NCBI GenBank assembly: GCA_017539905.1
Contig: JAFYBZ010000012.1
Location: 1-55,708 of the forward strand
Source: Clostridia bacterium
Lineage (GTDB): Bacteria > Bacillota > Clostridia > TANB77 > UBA1234
Reading direction: 5' to 3'
DNA: 55,708 bases
In this document: positions 8,452 to 15,479 of the stretch, in pieces
How the letters are laid out: every line of letters starts with the position of its first letter
Numbering within the stretch: the stretch's first letter is position 1
Translations under genes and position numbers: made by a program
The notes under the pieces: generated by a model
Told to the model about the DNA's origin: nothing
The model's database searches: none
The model's input: only the letters and a program-made list of their open reading frames with translations

Positions 8452-9687
8452 ATGCAAGTAGTTGTAATTGGTGGCGGGCCTGCAGGCATGATGGCTGCAA
8501 TTGAGGCAAGCAAAAATGGCAATAAAGTTACATTATTAGAGAGAATGAGAACTACTGGTAGAAAGTTGGCAATTACTGGTAAAGGAAGAGGAAATCTTAC
8601 TAATAATGTAGATATATCTGAATTTATAAAAAATGTTCCTGGTAATGGAAAATTCTTGTATAGTGCATTTAACAAATATACAAACAAAGACTTAATTGCA
8701 TACTTTAATTCGCTAGGTGTAGATACAAAAGTTGAAAGAGGAGAAAGGGTATTTCCTGTTTCAGATACAGCAATGAGCTTTGTAAACGCTTTAAAAAAAG
8801 AATTGCAAAAGTATAATGTTAAAATAAAAGTAAATAGTTTGGTAAGAAAAATAAATGTAGATAATAATCAGGTATGCTCTGTTGAATTAGAAGACGGAGA
8901 TGTATTTGAATGTGATAGAATAATACTTGCAACTGGCGGAAAAAGCTATTCAGCAACTGGCTCTGATGGAACAGGATATAAACTAGCGCAAGAATTAGGA
9001 CACACGATTGTTGGGCCAAAGGGATCTTTGATTCCTATGGAGACATATGAAAGATATGATTTGCAAGGATTATCTCTTAAGAATGTTTCGATAAAAGTAT
9101 TAGATGGTAATAAAGAAATATATAATGATTTTGGAGAAATGTTATTTACTCATTTTGGCGTATCAGGACCAATTATTTTAAGTGCAAGTGCTCATATTTT
9201 GAGAGTAAAAAGCATAGAAGAAAAACTTAAAAGTAAAAACATAAAAATTATTCTAGACTTAAAACCGGCACTAAGTAATGAAAAATTATCTCAAAGAATT
9301 CAAAGAGATTTTGAAAAATATACAAAAAAACAATTTAAAAACTCTTTATCGGATTTGCTACCGGCAAAAATGATACAGGAAATTGTAAAATTATCTAAAA
9401 TTAATCCTGAAAAAAGAGCAGACGACATCACAAAAGAAGAAAGGGAAAACCTAGTAAAAGCTTTGAAAGAATTTCCTATTACTATAAAGAAGTTTAGACC
9501 AATAGACGAAGCAATAATTACGGCGGGAGGAGTTTCAACAAAAGAAATTAATCCTCAAACTATGGAGTCAAAACTAGTGAGTGGTTTATATTTTGCAGGT
9601 GAAATAATAGATGTAGATGCATATACAGGAGGATTTAACCTACAAATTGCATTTAGCACTGGATATGTTGCAGGTCAATTAATGTAG
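8452..9687 (+). CDS. BaiN/HI0933-type FAD-dependent oxidoreductase
   Basis: 411 residues, GGTGGTGAG ribosome site. The N-terminus VVVIGGGPAGMMAAIEASKNGNKVTLLE is the FAD-binding Rossmann GxGxxG...E motif; GRKLAITGKGRGNLTNN and the C-terminal AGEIIDVDAYTGGFNLQIAFSTG are hallmarks of the HI0933/YhiN/BaiN family. One member has been implicated in bile acid reduction, but most are uncharacterised, so the substrate cannot be named. The gene stands with yigZ 35 bases downstream. Confidence 0.92.
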   Translation: MQVVVIGGGPAGMMAAIEASKNGNKVTLLERMRTTGRKLAITGKGRGNLTNNVDISEFIKNVPGNGKFLYSAFNKYTNKDLIAYFNSLGVDTKVERGERVFPVSDTAMSFVNALKKELQKYNVKIKVNSLVRKINVDNNQVCSVELEDGDVFECDRIILATGGKSYSATGSDGTGYKLAQELGHTIVGPKGSLIPMETYERYDLQGLSLKNVSIKVLDGNKEIYNDFGEMLFTHFGVSGPIILSASAHILRVKSIEEKLKSKNIKIILDLKPALSNEKLSQRIQRDFEKYTKKQFKNSLSDLLPAKMIQEIVKLSKINPEKRADDITKEERENLVKALKEFPITIKKFRPIDEAIITAGGVSTKEINPQTMESKLVSGLYFAGEIIDVDAYTGGFNLQIAFSTGYVAGQLM

Positions 9688-9722
9688 CGGTAATTATTAA
9701 TCATCATAAAGGATTTGATAAC

Positions 9723-10340
9723 ATGTTAAATGATTTTTTAACCATTAAAGAACCAGTTTCTGCAGAAATTGTAGAAAAAAAGTCAAAATTCATAGCTCAA
9801 ATTATTCCTGTCATTTCTGAAGAAGATGCTTTTGAGAAATTAGAAGCAATAAAAAAGGAAAACAGGGATGCTAGACACAACGTGTTTTCATATAGAATAG
9901 CAAATGGCCCAGAGAGGGCTTCTGATGATGGAGAACCTTCAGGCACAGCAGGAGTACCAATTTTAGATATTCTAAGAGGAAGCAAGCTTCAAAATGTTTT
10001 AGTAGTAGTTACTAGATATTTTGGAGGGATTCTTTTAGGTACTGGTGGTCTAGTAAAAGCATATACCGATTCAACAAAAGAAGCTTTGAAAAACGCTCAA
10101 GTAATTGAGAAAGTGCTTCAAAAGAAGTATGAAGTAGAGGTGCCATACTCATATAATGACAAAATAGTGTATTTTTGCAAGAATAATGATTATGAAATTG
10201 TTGATACAAAGTATGAAGAGAATGCTGTTTTATATATTGCTGTAAAAAATGAGCTATCGCTTGCTTTTGAACAACAAATTAGTGATTTATCTAATAGAGA
10301 AGCCCAAATAAGAGTGACTCAAGATGAATTTTATGCTTAA
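9723..10340 (+). CDS. YigZ/IMPACT family protein
   Basis: 205 residues. RHNVFSYRIA....SDDGEPSGTAGVPILDILRG and VVVTRYFGGILLGTGGLVKAYTDS are the UPF0029/IMPACT N-terminal signature. The C-terminal ~60 residues are the DUF1949-like ferredoxin fold. Bacterial YigZ proteins are of uncertain function; the eukaryotic relative IMPACT modulates translation control. The start has a weak AAAGGA ribosome site. Confidence 0.92.
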   Translation: MLNDFLTIKEPVSAEIVEKKSKFIAQIIPVISEEDAFEKLEAIKKENRDARHNVFSYRIANGPERASDDGEPSGTAGVPILDILRGSKLQNVLVVVTRYFGGILLGTGGLVKAYTDSTKEALKNAQVIEKVLQKKYEVEVPYSYNDKIVYFCKNNDYEIVDTKYEENAVLYIAVKNELSLAFEQQISDLSNREAQIRVTQDEFYA

Positions 10341-10343
10341 CAC

Positions 10344-10371
10344 TTTACTTTTTGGATAGATATGATATAAT
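10344..10371 (+). promoter_or_regulatory. Promoter of the first c-di-AMP riboswitch RNA
   Basis: TTTACT (10344-10349), 16-bp spacer, TATAAT (10366-10371). It lies just downstream of the yigZ stop codon. Confidence 0.6.
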
Positions 10372-10377
10372 GAGCCT

Positions 10378-10541
10378 AGCTAAATAGAAAAGCTTAATCT
10401 TTTTTTATGAAAAGAGAGCCGAGGAACCAATCGTAAGTTTTACTTACTGGGGCTAAGTACTATTTGTGTGCAGGAAACTTTCTATTCCTAGCCCGACAGC
10501 TAACTTGGTAAGCTATAGAAAGATTTTGTTTTAGCTTTTTT
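10378..10541 (+). ncRNA. c-di-AMP riboswitch (ydaO/yuaA type), orphan
   Basis: The conserved blocks of the ydaO/yuaA class are present in order: GCCGAGGAACCAA (10419-10431), TGGGGC (10447-10453), GGAAACTTTCTATTCCTAG, and CCCGACAGCTAACTTGGTAAGC (from ~10492). P1 pairs AATCTTT (10396-10402) with AAAGATT (10519-10525). An outer pairing, AAAAGCT (10388-10394) with AGCTTTT (10533-10539), ends in a T run at 10536-10541. The aptamer's own closing stem could therefore act as a terminator when ligand is bound. Unusually, no gene directly follows; the RNA continues into the element at 10545-10702. Confidence 0.85.
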
Positions 10542-10544
10542 ACT

Positions 10545-10703
10545 TAGCTATAGAGAAAATAAGTCGATTATACTTTAAAAAGTTTGGAAGTGATTGATAA
10601 AAATCTCCCCTCTGACTTATTTTCTATAATATAAATCTTTCAAATTTTTTAAAGTATAATTGAAAGGAAGTAGGTCAAGCTTAGTGCTTGACCTACTTTT
10701 TTA
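10545..10703 (+). ncRNA. Structured RNA with two mutually exclusive helices, ending in a terminator
   Basis: No credible ORF is present. Segment A (10551-10565) pairs with A' (10614-10628), 14 of 15 positions. Segment B (10566-10590) pairs with B' (10637-10661), 25 continuous pairs if G-U is allowed. The order is A, B, A', B', so the two helices interleave. The 0-base linker between A and B makes a pseudoknot with both full helices sterically implausible, so they are probably alternative states. A separate strong terminator hairpin follows (stem 10668-10680 / 10686-10698, then T6). This is either an elaborate expression platform or a riboswitch-controlled small RNA. Confidence 0.5.
10668..10703 (+). 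terminator. Strong intrinsic terminator after the riboswitch RNA
   Basis: 13-bp stem AAGTAGGTCAAGC / GCTTGACCTACTT, loop TTAGT, T6 tail. The downstream arm also supplies the -35 box for ppa. Confidence 0.9.
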
Positions 10704-10715
10704 TTATAGTATAAT
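10688..10715 (+). promoter_or_regulatory. ppa promoter overlapping the terminator
   Basis: TTGACC (10688-10693), 16-bp spacer, TATAAT (10710-10715). The -35 lies within the 3' arm of the terminator hairpin, so ppa can be expressed independently of the riboswitch transcript. Confidence 0.65.
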
Positions 10716-10749
10716 ATTCTTATGATTTAAGATATTTGGAGGTTATATC

Positions 10750-11250
10750 ATGAGAAACGATGAAGATGTTGTAAGAGCAATAATTGAAATTCCTTTTAGA
10801 TCTAGAAATAAATATGAAATTGATAAAGCTACTGGAAGAATGAGACTAGATAGAGTGTTATATTCAGCAATGGGTTATCCTGCAGAGTATGGCTATATTG
10901 AAGAAACATTGTCTCCAGATGGAGATGCTTTAGATATCCTTGTATTAGCAACAGAATCATCTTATCCTGGATGTGAAGTTCCAGCAAGGGTAATTGGTTA
11001 TTTAACTATGATAGATAAAGGCCAATATGACTACAAAGTAATAGCTGTAACTGCTTGTGATCCAAGATATGATGATGTAAACAAGTTAGATGATGTTGCA
11101 GATTTTACTCTTAAAGAAATTAGAAATTTCTTTGAAGAGTATAAAAAACTAGAAGGCTTCGAAGTAAAAGTTGAAGATTATCATGGTAAGGTAGAGGCTT
11201 TTCAAATAATTGAACAATGTAGACAAATGTATAAAGACGCTAATAAATAA
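10750..11250 (+). CDS. ppa: Inorganic pyrophosphatase, family I
   Basis: 166 residues, TTTGGAGG ribosome site. E.P..SRNKYE.DK.TG...LDR.L......P..YG.I..T...DGD.LD.LV is the family I (soluble) pyrophosphatase signature, including the metal-binding DGDALDILVL and DPRYDDV. It hydrolyses pyrophosphate to phosphate in the cytoplasm and pulls biosynthetic reactions forward. Length matches bacterial family I enzymes. The CDF transporter gene starts 15 bases downstream. Confidence 0.95.
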   Translation: MRNDEDVVRAIIEIPFRSRNKYEIDKATGRMRLDRVLYSAMGYPAEYGYIEETLSPDGDALDILVLATESSYPGCEVPARVIGYLTMIDKGQYDYKVIAVTACDPRYDDVNKLDDVADFTLKEIRNFFEEYKKLEGFEVKVEDYHGKVEAFQIIEQCRQMYKDANK

Positions 11251-11265
11251 TGGTGGTGTATTTAT

Positions 11266-12366
11266 TTGGATAGACAAAAGAAAATAGTTAAAGTTAGCAT
11301 CCAAGGAATCATAATGAACCTATTTTTGGTTATATTCAAAGGTTTAGTAGGATTCTTAGCAAATTCAATAGCAATAATATTGGATGCACTTAATAATTTA
11401 AGTGATATGCTTTCTGCTCTTGTTACAATAGTTGGAGCAAAGCTTTCTAATAAGGCTCCTGATAGAGAACATCCTTATGGACATGGTAGAATAGAGTACA
11501 TTGCTGCAATTTTAATTGCAGTAATTATTTTCCTTGCTGGTATTTCATCACTTAAAGAATCTATTGTAAAAATAATTGAACCTGTTAAAGCAGATTATTC
11601 TTGGTATACAATAATCGTTATTATAACTGCAATCTTTGTTAAATTTTTCTTCGCAGGTCATTGTAAAAAAATAGGTAAAAAGGTTAACTCTCAAAGTTTA
11701 ATTGCAACAGGACTTGATGCTTATACTGATGCGGCTATTGCTTTCTCAACTTTAGTCGGTGCAATTATTAGTTATTATTTTGAAATAAGTATTGAGGGTT
11801 ATCTAGGTGTTCTTATTTCTTTTATGATTATGAAGTCAGCATATGGAATTATTAGAGAAACAATTGATACAATGATAGGTGAAAGACCAGATTCAGAACT
11901 AACTAAAAAAATAAAAGCTACAATTGGCAAGTACGAAGAAGTATTAGGCGTGTATGACTTGATGCTTCATAGTTATGGTCCAAATAGTCTGGTTGGTTCT
12001 GCACATATTGAAATTGATGATGATTTATCTGCTAAAGAAATTGATGTTTTAACTAGAAGAATTACAGGAAAAATATTTAACGAATATGGAATTGTTTTCA
12101 CACTTGGAATTTACGCATCGAATGATAGTGGTAAAGCAGGGGAGATTAAAAATTTTGTTAAAGATTTAATAAAGGAAAAATGTGAGATTTTGCAATTACA
12201 CGGATTCTATGTTGATGAAGAAGCAAAGAGTGTTGCTTTTGATTTAATATTAGATTTTAATTGTAAGGATAAAGAAGAAATAAAGAAAGAATTATTAGAA
12301 AAGCTTAAAGAAAAATATCCAGAATATAAGTGTTATATTGTACTGGATACAGATATAAGTGATTAA
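11266..12366 (+). CDS. Cation diffusion facilitator (CDF) metal transporter
   Basis: 366 residues. TTG start, with GGTGGT about 9 bases upstream. About six membrane segments occupy the first ~200 residues. LDALNNLSDMLSALVT and HPYGHGRIEYIAA provide the Asp/His metal site of helices II and V that typifies CDF zinc/iron/manganese exporters. Residues ~210-290 are the cytosolic ferredoxin-like dimerisation domain, and an extra ~75-residue C-terminal domain follows. Metal specificity cannot be read from the sequence. Confidence 0.93.
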   Translation: MDRQKKIVKVSIQGIIMNLFLVIFKGLVGFLANSIAIILDALNNLSDMLSALVTIVGAKLSNKAPDREHPYGHGRIEYIAAILIAVIIFLAGISSLKESIVKIIEPVKADYSWYTIIVIITAIFVKFFFAGHCKKIGKKVNSQSLIATGLDAYTDAAIAFSTLVGAIISYYFEISIEGYLGVLISFMIMKSAYGIIRETIDTMIGERPDSELTKKIKATIGKYEEVLGVYDLMLHSYGPNSLVGSAHIEIDDDLSAKEIDVLTRRITGKIFNEYGIVFTLGIYASNDSGKAGEIKNFVKDLIKEKCEILQLHGFYVDEEAKSVAFDLILDFNCKDKEEIKKELLEKLKEKYPEYKCYIVLDTDISD

Positions 12367-12370
12367 AGAT

Positions 12371-12396
12371 TGGCGCCTCATTAAGGCGTCTTTTTT
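12371..12396 (+). terminator. Intrinsic terminator of ppa-CDF operon
   Basis: Stem GGCGCCT / AGGCGTC with loop CATTA, followed by T6. Confidence 0.85.
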
Positions 12397-12400
12397 ATGC

Positions 12401-12463
12401 AAAAAAAGAAGAGTGTGAGTCATTCCGCCTTATATTACCTTCGGCGGCGATAGTCACACTCTT
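12401..12463 (-). terminator. Structured terminator of mini-operon 1
   Basis: Read on the minus strand: outer 10-bp stem (12454-12463 with 12409-12418), internal loop with CTATC on one side and GACT on the other, inner stem CCGCC/GGCGG, apical loop GAAGGTAATATAA, then T7. The second mini-operon ends in a terminator with the same internal-loop and apical-loop motifs but different stem sequences. Confidence 0.75.
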
Positions 12464-12468
12464 TTTAG

Positions 12469-12612
12469 TTAGTGCCTAGAAATCAGCCAAATTATGACCA
12501 AACCCCAGAACAACAACCTGAACACGAAGCCGACAAAATTCCAAAACATGCTACGGATGGGCCGTGCTCCTCTGGAGAAACCAAGCCAAAGCCAAAAAAG
12601 AAAGTTTAACAT
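12469..12612 (-). CDS. 47-residue Trp/Phe-rich small membrane protein
   Basis: The ATG at 12612 overlaps the stop of the leader peptide gene (TAATG). The peptide starts MLNFLFWLWLGFSRGARPIR and ends LLFWGLVIIWLISRH. It has two hydrophobic stretches separated by Arg-rich turns, a net positive charge and no acidic residues. It is probably inserted in the membrane. The role is unknown; possibilities include a type I-toxin-like peptide or a small regulator of a membrane protein. The ribosome site GGAAGGAG sits inside the leader ORF. Confidence 0.65.
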   Translation of the reverse strand: MLNFLFWLWLGFSRGARPIRSMFWNFVGFVFRLLFWGLVIIWLISRH

Positions 12613-12686
12613 TAATGATTCTCCTTCCTGTCGAAAGGGCTAATGCATGCTTCTAAACTCAGTAATAAGAAAAGAAGTATTGGCAT
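12612..12686 (-). CDS. Conserved hydrophobic leader peptide 1 (24 aa)
   Basis: ATG at 12686, stop TAA overlapping the next start. The N-terminal 13 residues are MPILLFLLLSLEA and the C-terminal ones CISPFDRKENH. It aligns with leader peptide 2 of the neighbouring unit (M..LL.LLL..E.CI.P.DRKE). The codons of DRKE form the ribosome site of the small protein gene, so translation of the two is likely coupled. Too short for routine gene callers; the support is the conservation of the paralogous copy and the exact TAATG overlap in both. Confidence 0.7.
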   Translation of the reverse strand: MPILLFLLLSLEACISPFDRKENH

Positions 12687-12715
12687 AAGGCCCCATTGAT
12701 TAGTGATACAAGTAT

Positions 12716-12744
12716 ATTATAACATAAGTTGAACAATTACGCAA
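12716..12744 (-). promoter_or_regulatory. Promoter of mini-operon 1 (minus strand)
   Basis: On the minus strand TTGCGT (12739-12744), 17 bp, TATAAT (12716-12721). GGGGCC follows just before the leader start, as in unit 2 (GGGCC). Confidence 0.55.
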
Positions 12745-12787
12745 TATACTATACATTAGTATTACTTATGATAAGCATTAATTTTAT

Positions 12788-12804
12788 GGCGACTAATGGT
12801 CGCC
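12788..12804 (-). repeat. Small GC-rich hairpin downstream of mini-operon 2
   Basis: GGCGAC / GTCGCC, six pairs, loop of five bases, no T run. It lies on the 3' side of terminator 2 when read on the minus strand, and may be a backup terminator or RNA stabiliser. Confidence 0.35.
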
Positions 12805-12816
12805 TAAAGGTAAATA

Positions 12817-12880
12817 AGAAAGACCGGAGTCAAAGTGCTGTATATCTTGCTTTCAAGCACAATGATAGTCCGGTCTTTTT
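12817..12880 (-). terminator. Structured terminator of mini-operon 2
   Basis: On the minus strand: outer stem AAGACCGGA... (12869-12877 with 12820-12828), CTATC and GACT internal loop, inner stem GTGCT/AGCAC, apical loop containing GAAAGCAAGATATA, then TTTCTTATTT. Its architecture and loop motifs match terminator 1, while both stems have changed sequence and kept pairing. Confidence 0.75.
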
Positions 12881-12888
12881 GAATGGGG

Positions 12889-13056
12889 TTACGTGATAAA
12901 GTAGATTACGGCCGTCACAATAGCCGAAATGGCGTACACCAACGGCATTTTGCTTGACCGCTGCTCATACTTCTCACGGGTGATAACCTCGAACACCCCA
13001 ATCACTATCCATCCAAAGATGATGAGCAGTGACATTGTGAGAAAGCTTTTGCTCAT
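12889..13056 (-). CDS. 55-residue small membrane protein
   Basis: The ATG at 13056 shares a base with the upstream leader stop (TAATG). It starts MSKSFLTMSLLIIFGWIVIG, has a polar middle EVITREKYEQRSSK, and ends in a second hydrophobic segment ending AVIYFIT. Two membrane helices in a hairpin are predicted. It is unrelated in sequence to the 47-residue protein of the first unit. AAAGGAGAG is the ribosome site, embedded in the leader ORF. Function unknown. Confidence 0.7.
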   Translation of the reverse strand: MSKSFLTMSLLIIFGWIVIGVFEVITREKYEQRSSKMPLVYAISAIVTAVIYFIT

Positions 13057-13127
13057 TACGAGCTCTCCTTTCTGTCCAGCGGGCGAATGCATCCTTCAAA
13101 TCTCAGCAATAAGACGAGAAGTAGCAT
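13056..13127 (-). CDS. Conserved hydrophobic leader peptide 2 (23 aa)
   Basis: ATG at 13127, stop TAA overlapping the following ATG. N-terminal MLLLVLLLRFEG, C-terminal CIRPLDRKESS. It is paralogous to leader peptide 1, with the same length class and the same embedded ribosome site within the DRKE codons. It is either a coupling leader or a functional micropeptide. Confidence 0.7.
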   Translation of the reverse strand: MLLLVLLLRFEGCIRPLDRKESS

Positions 13128-13155
13128 TAGGCCCAAAGTTTAGGTGTACATAAAC

Positions 13156-13184
13156 ATTATATCACAGATTTTATGTTAATACAA
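13156..13184 (-). promoter_or_regulatory. Promoter of mini-operon 2 (minus strand)
   Basis: On the minus strand TTGTAT (13179-13184), 17 bp, TATAAT (13156-13161), about 28 bases before the leader ATG. Confidence 0.6.
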
Positions 13185-13335
13185 TGGTTCCAATATTAGC
13201 ATTGCTTATGATATTCATTTTTTAGGACAAAACCTTACTTCTGATAGTTTAAGAATTTATGACATTAATAACATTTCACTATTGTTGTGATAAAATATCT
13301 ACGAAAATATTTTACTAAACTAAATAGGAGGAGAA

Positions 13336-15225
13336 ATGTTAAAAGAAAACACAAAAGATATTGCTCAAATTATTTTGTCAGCAGTATTACTTGCTGTTGC
13401 CATTTTTATTGAGCATACATTCAATTTACAAGTATGGCAGTTATTAATTGTATTTTTAATTCCATATTTGATTGTTGGCTTTGAAGTTGTAAAAGAAGCA
13501 ATAGAAGAAATATTTCATGGACATATTTTTGATGAAGATTTCTTAATGAGCATTGCAACAATAGGTGCTATGTTAATTGGATTCTTACCAAATACAGAGC
13601 CAATGTTTCATGAAGCAGTACTAGTAATGCTATTATTTAAAATAGGTGAATTACTAGAAGAAATTGCGGATGGTAAAACAGAAAAATCAATTGAAGAATT
13701 GATGAAGATTAGACCAGATTACGCAAATCTATTTAAAGGAGATACTTTTGAAAAAGTTGATCCAAATGATGTAAAAGTAGGAGATATAATACTAATTACT
13801 CCGAATGAAAAAGTTCCATTAGATGGAATTGTTGTTGAGGGAGAGTCATCATTAGACACTAAAGCGATTACAGGTGAGAGTATTCCTCGAAAGATAAAAG
13901 AAAATGAAGAAATAATTTCTGGAACAATTAATTTAACTTCAAATTTGAAAGTTAGAGTCACAAAATTATTTGAAGAATCAACAGCATCTAAGATTATTGA
14001 ATTGGTAAAAAATGCTGAAGAAGGAAAATCAAAGAGTGAGAATTTCATAACAAAATTTGCAAAAATATATACGCCAATTGTAGTAATTTTAGCTTTAATT
14101 ATTTCATTTGTTCCACCACTATTTACTGCAGATTATGCTGGAAACCTTTCTATATGGCTAGTTAGAGGACTTACTTTCTTAGTAATTTCTTGCCCATGCG
14201 CTTTAGTCATTTCAGTACCATTAAGCTTTTTTGGCGGAATTGGAATTGCATCCAAGAATGGTATTTTAATAAAAGGATCTAACTATATAGATCAAATGGC
14301 GAAAGCAAAAAATATTGTATTTGATAAAACAGGAACATTAACGAAAGGTTCTTTTGAAGTAGTTGCAATTCATCCTGAAATAATTGATGAAGAAAAATTA
14401 TTACATTTAGCAGCGCATGTTGAGAGATTTTCAAATCATCCAATTGCAATCTCGCTAAAACAAGCATTTAGAAACGAGGATGATGGATGTAAAGTTACAG
14501 ATATTGAAGATTTAAGTGGTGAGGGAATAATTGCAAAAGTAAATGATAATAAAGTTGCTGTTGGAAATAAAAAGCTAATGGAAAGAGTTGGAGTTGAGCA
14601 TAAAGATTGTGAGCACAAAGGAACTATTGTCCATGTAGCATTAAATAATCAATATGTTGGTCATATAGTTATTTCAGATAAGATAAAAGATGATGCAGTT
14701 GAATCGTTAAGTAAATTAGAAAAAATGAAAATTAAAACTATGATGCTTACCGGAGATCATGAAGCAATTGCAAAAGAAATTGCAGCAGAACTTGGAGTAG
14801 GCGATTATAAAGCAGAACTATTACCACAAGATAAATTAAAACTATTAGAAGAAATAAAAGAAAAAGAAGGTAAAAATGAAAGAACAATATTTGTTGGCGA
14901 TGGAGCAAATGATGCACCAGTTTTAGCAGGAGCTGATGTTGGAATTGCGATGGGAGCATTAGGTAGTGATACTGCAATCGAAGCGGCAGATATTGTGCTT
15001 ATGGATGATAAAGTTAGAAGAATAGTAGATACAATTAAAATTTCAAAAAAAACAGTGGCTATTGCAAAAGAAAACATTATTTTTGCAATTGTTATTAAAG
15101 TAGCAGTGCTAATTTTGGCAAGTTTTGGGTATGCGCCTATGTGGCTTGCAGTCTTTGCAGACGTTGGAGTTACACTAATTGCCATATTAAATGCTCTTAG
15201 AATGTTAAAAATGAAAATTGACTAA
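13336..15225 (+). CDS. Heavy-metal translocating P1B-type ATPase
   Basis: 629 residues, TAGGAGGAG ribosome site. The P-type core is complete: A-domain TGES (~residue 179), the CPC transport motif SCPCALVIS (~285), phosphorylation motif DKTGTLT (~330), MLTGDH and GDGANDAP (~520). CPC without an N-terminal heavy-metal-binding domain suggests a CadA/ZntA-like Zn/Cd/Pb or Co exporter. The family is certain; the ion is not. The promoter of the downstream riboswitch overlaps the last codons. Confidence 0.95.
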   Translation: MLKENTKDIAQIILSAVLLAVAIFIEHTFNLQVWQLLIVFLIPYLIVGFEVVKEAIEEIFHGHIFDEDFLMSIATIGAMLIGFLPNTEPMFHEAVLVMLLFKIGELLEEIADGKTEKSIEELMKIRPDYANLFKGDTFEKVDPNDVKVGDIILITPNEKVPLDGIVVEGESSLDTKAITGESIPRKIKENEEIISGTINLTSNLKVRVTKLFEESTASKIIELVKNAEEGKSKSENFITKFAKIYTPIVVILALIISFVPPLFTADYAGNLSIWLVRGLTFLVISCPCALVISVPLSFFGGIGIASKNGILIKGSNYIDQMAKAKNIVFDKTGTLTKGSFEVVAIHPEIIDEEKLLHLAAHVERFSNHPIAISLKQAFRNEDDGCKVTDIEDLSGEGIIAKVNDNKVAVGNKKLMERVGVEHKDCEHKGTIVHVALNNQYVGHIVISDKIKDDAVESLSKLEKMKIKTMMLTGDHEAIAKEIAAELGVGDYKAELLPQDKLKLLEEIKEKEGKNERTIFVGDGANDAPVLAGADVGIAMGALGSDTAIEAADIVLMDDKVRRIVDTIKISKKTVAIAKENIIFAIVIKVAVLILASFGYAPMWLAVFADVGVTLIAILNALRMLKMKID

Positions 15226-15246
15226 TTATGTTTACTGTGGTATAAT
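15218..15246 (+). promoter_or_regulatory. Promoter of the second c-di-AMP riboswitch
   Basis: TTGACT (15218-15223), 17 bp, TATAAT (15241-15246). The -35 overlaps the stop region of the P-type ATPase gene. Confidence 0.8.
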
Positions 15247-15255
15247 ACAAGAAGT

Positions 15256-15391
15256 TTAATAAAAAGCTGAGTTTCCTATTAAATAGGAAAGCCGAGGAAC
15301 CAATTTATGGGGTGTAGCTAAGTAATTAGCGGGAAACTTTCTATTCCTAACCCGTCAGCTAACTTGGTAAGCTTTAGAGAGAATCTTTTTT
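15256..15391 (+). ncRNA. c-di-AMP riboswitch (ydaO/yuaA type) controlling wall-polymer genes
   Basis: Shares the class blocks with the copy at 10.4 kb: GCCGAGGAACCAA (15291-15303), TGGGGTG, GGGAAACTTTCTATTCCTAA, CCCGTCAGCTAACTTGGTAAGC (~15351-15372). The closing stem AAAGCT pairs with AGCTTT, and a T7 run follows at 15385-15391. Downstream is a terminator hairpin, then the glycosyltransferase operon. Most members of this class switch genes off at high c-di-AMP; here the likely output is transcription of wall or surface glycan genes. Confidence 0.85.
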
Positions 15392-15402
15392 TACGAAAAG
15401 TT

Positions 15403-15434
15403 AAAGTCGCAAAGGGGTTCTTTGCGACTTTTTT
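15403..15434 (+). terminator. Riboswitch-associated intrinsic terminator
   Basis: 12-bp stem AAAGTCGCAAAG / CTTTGCGACTTT, loop GGGTT, T6 tail, lying between the aptamer and the first glycosyltransferase gene. Confidence 0.88.
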
Positions 15435-15479
15435 GTTTTATAAACAAGATTGCTCGCACACAAACAAGGGGGAAAAAAT

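Noticed and set aside
10545..10703. 6S RNA, tmRNA or RNase P RNA
   Set aside because: The pairing segments interleave (A, B, A', B') rather than forming one long rod with a central bubble, and no conserved core motifs of those RNAs were found.
12409..12463. Hammerhead ribozyme or K-turn in the structured terminators
   Set aside because: The CUGAUGA core and the tandem G-A arrangement of a K-turn are not present; I name no known class.
14805..15185. Antisense ORF of 126 codons opposite the P-type ATPase gene
   Set aside because: A mirror-frame shadow of a strongly conserved coding sequence, without ribosome site or promoter.
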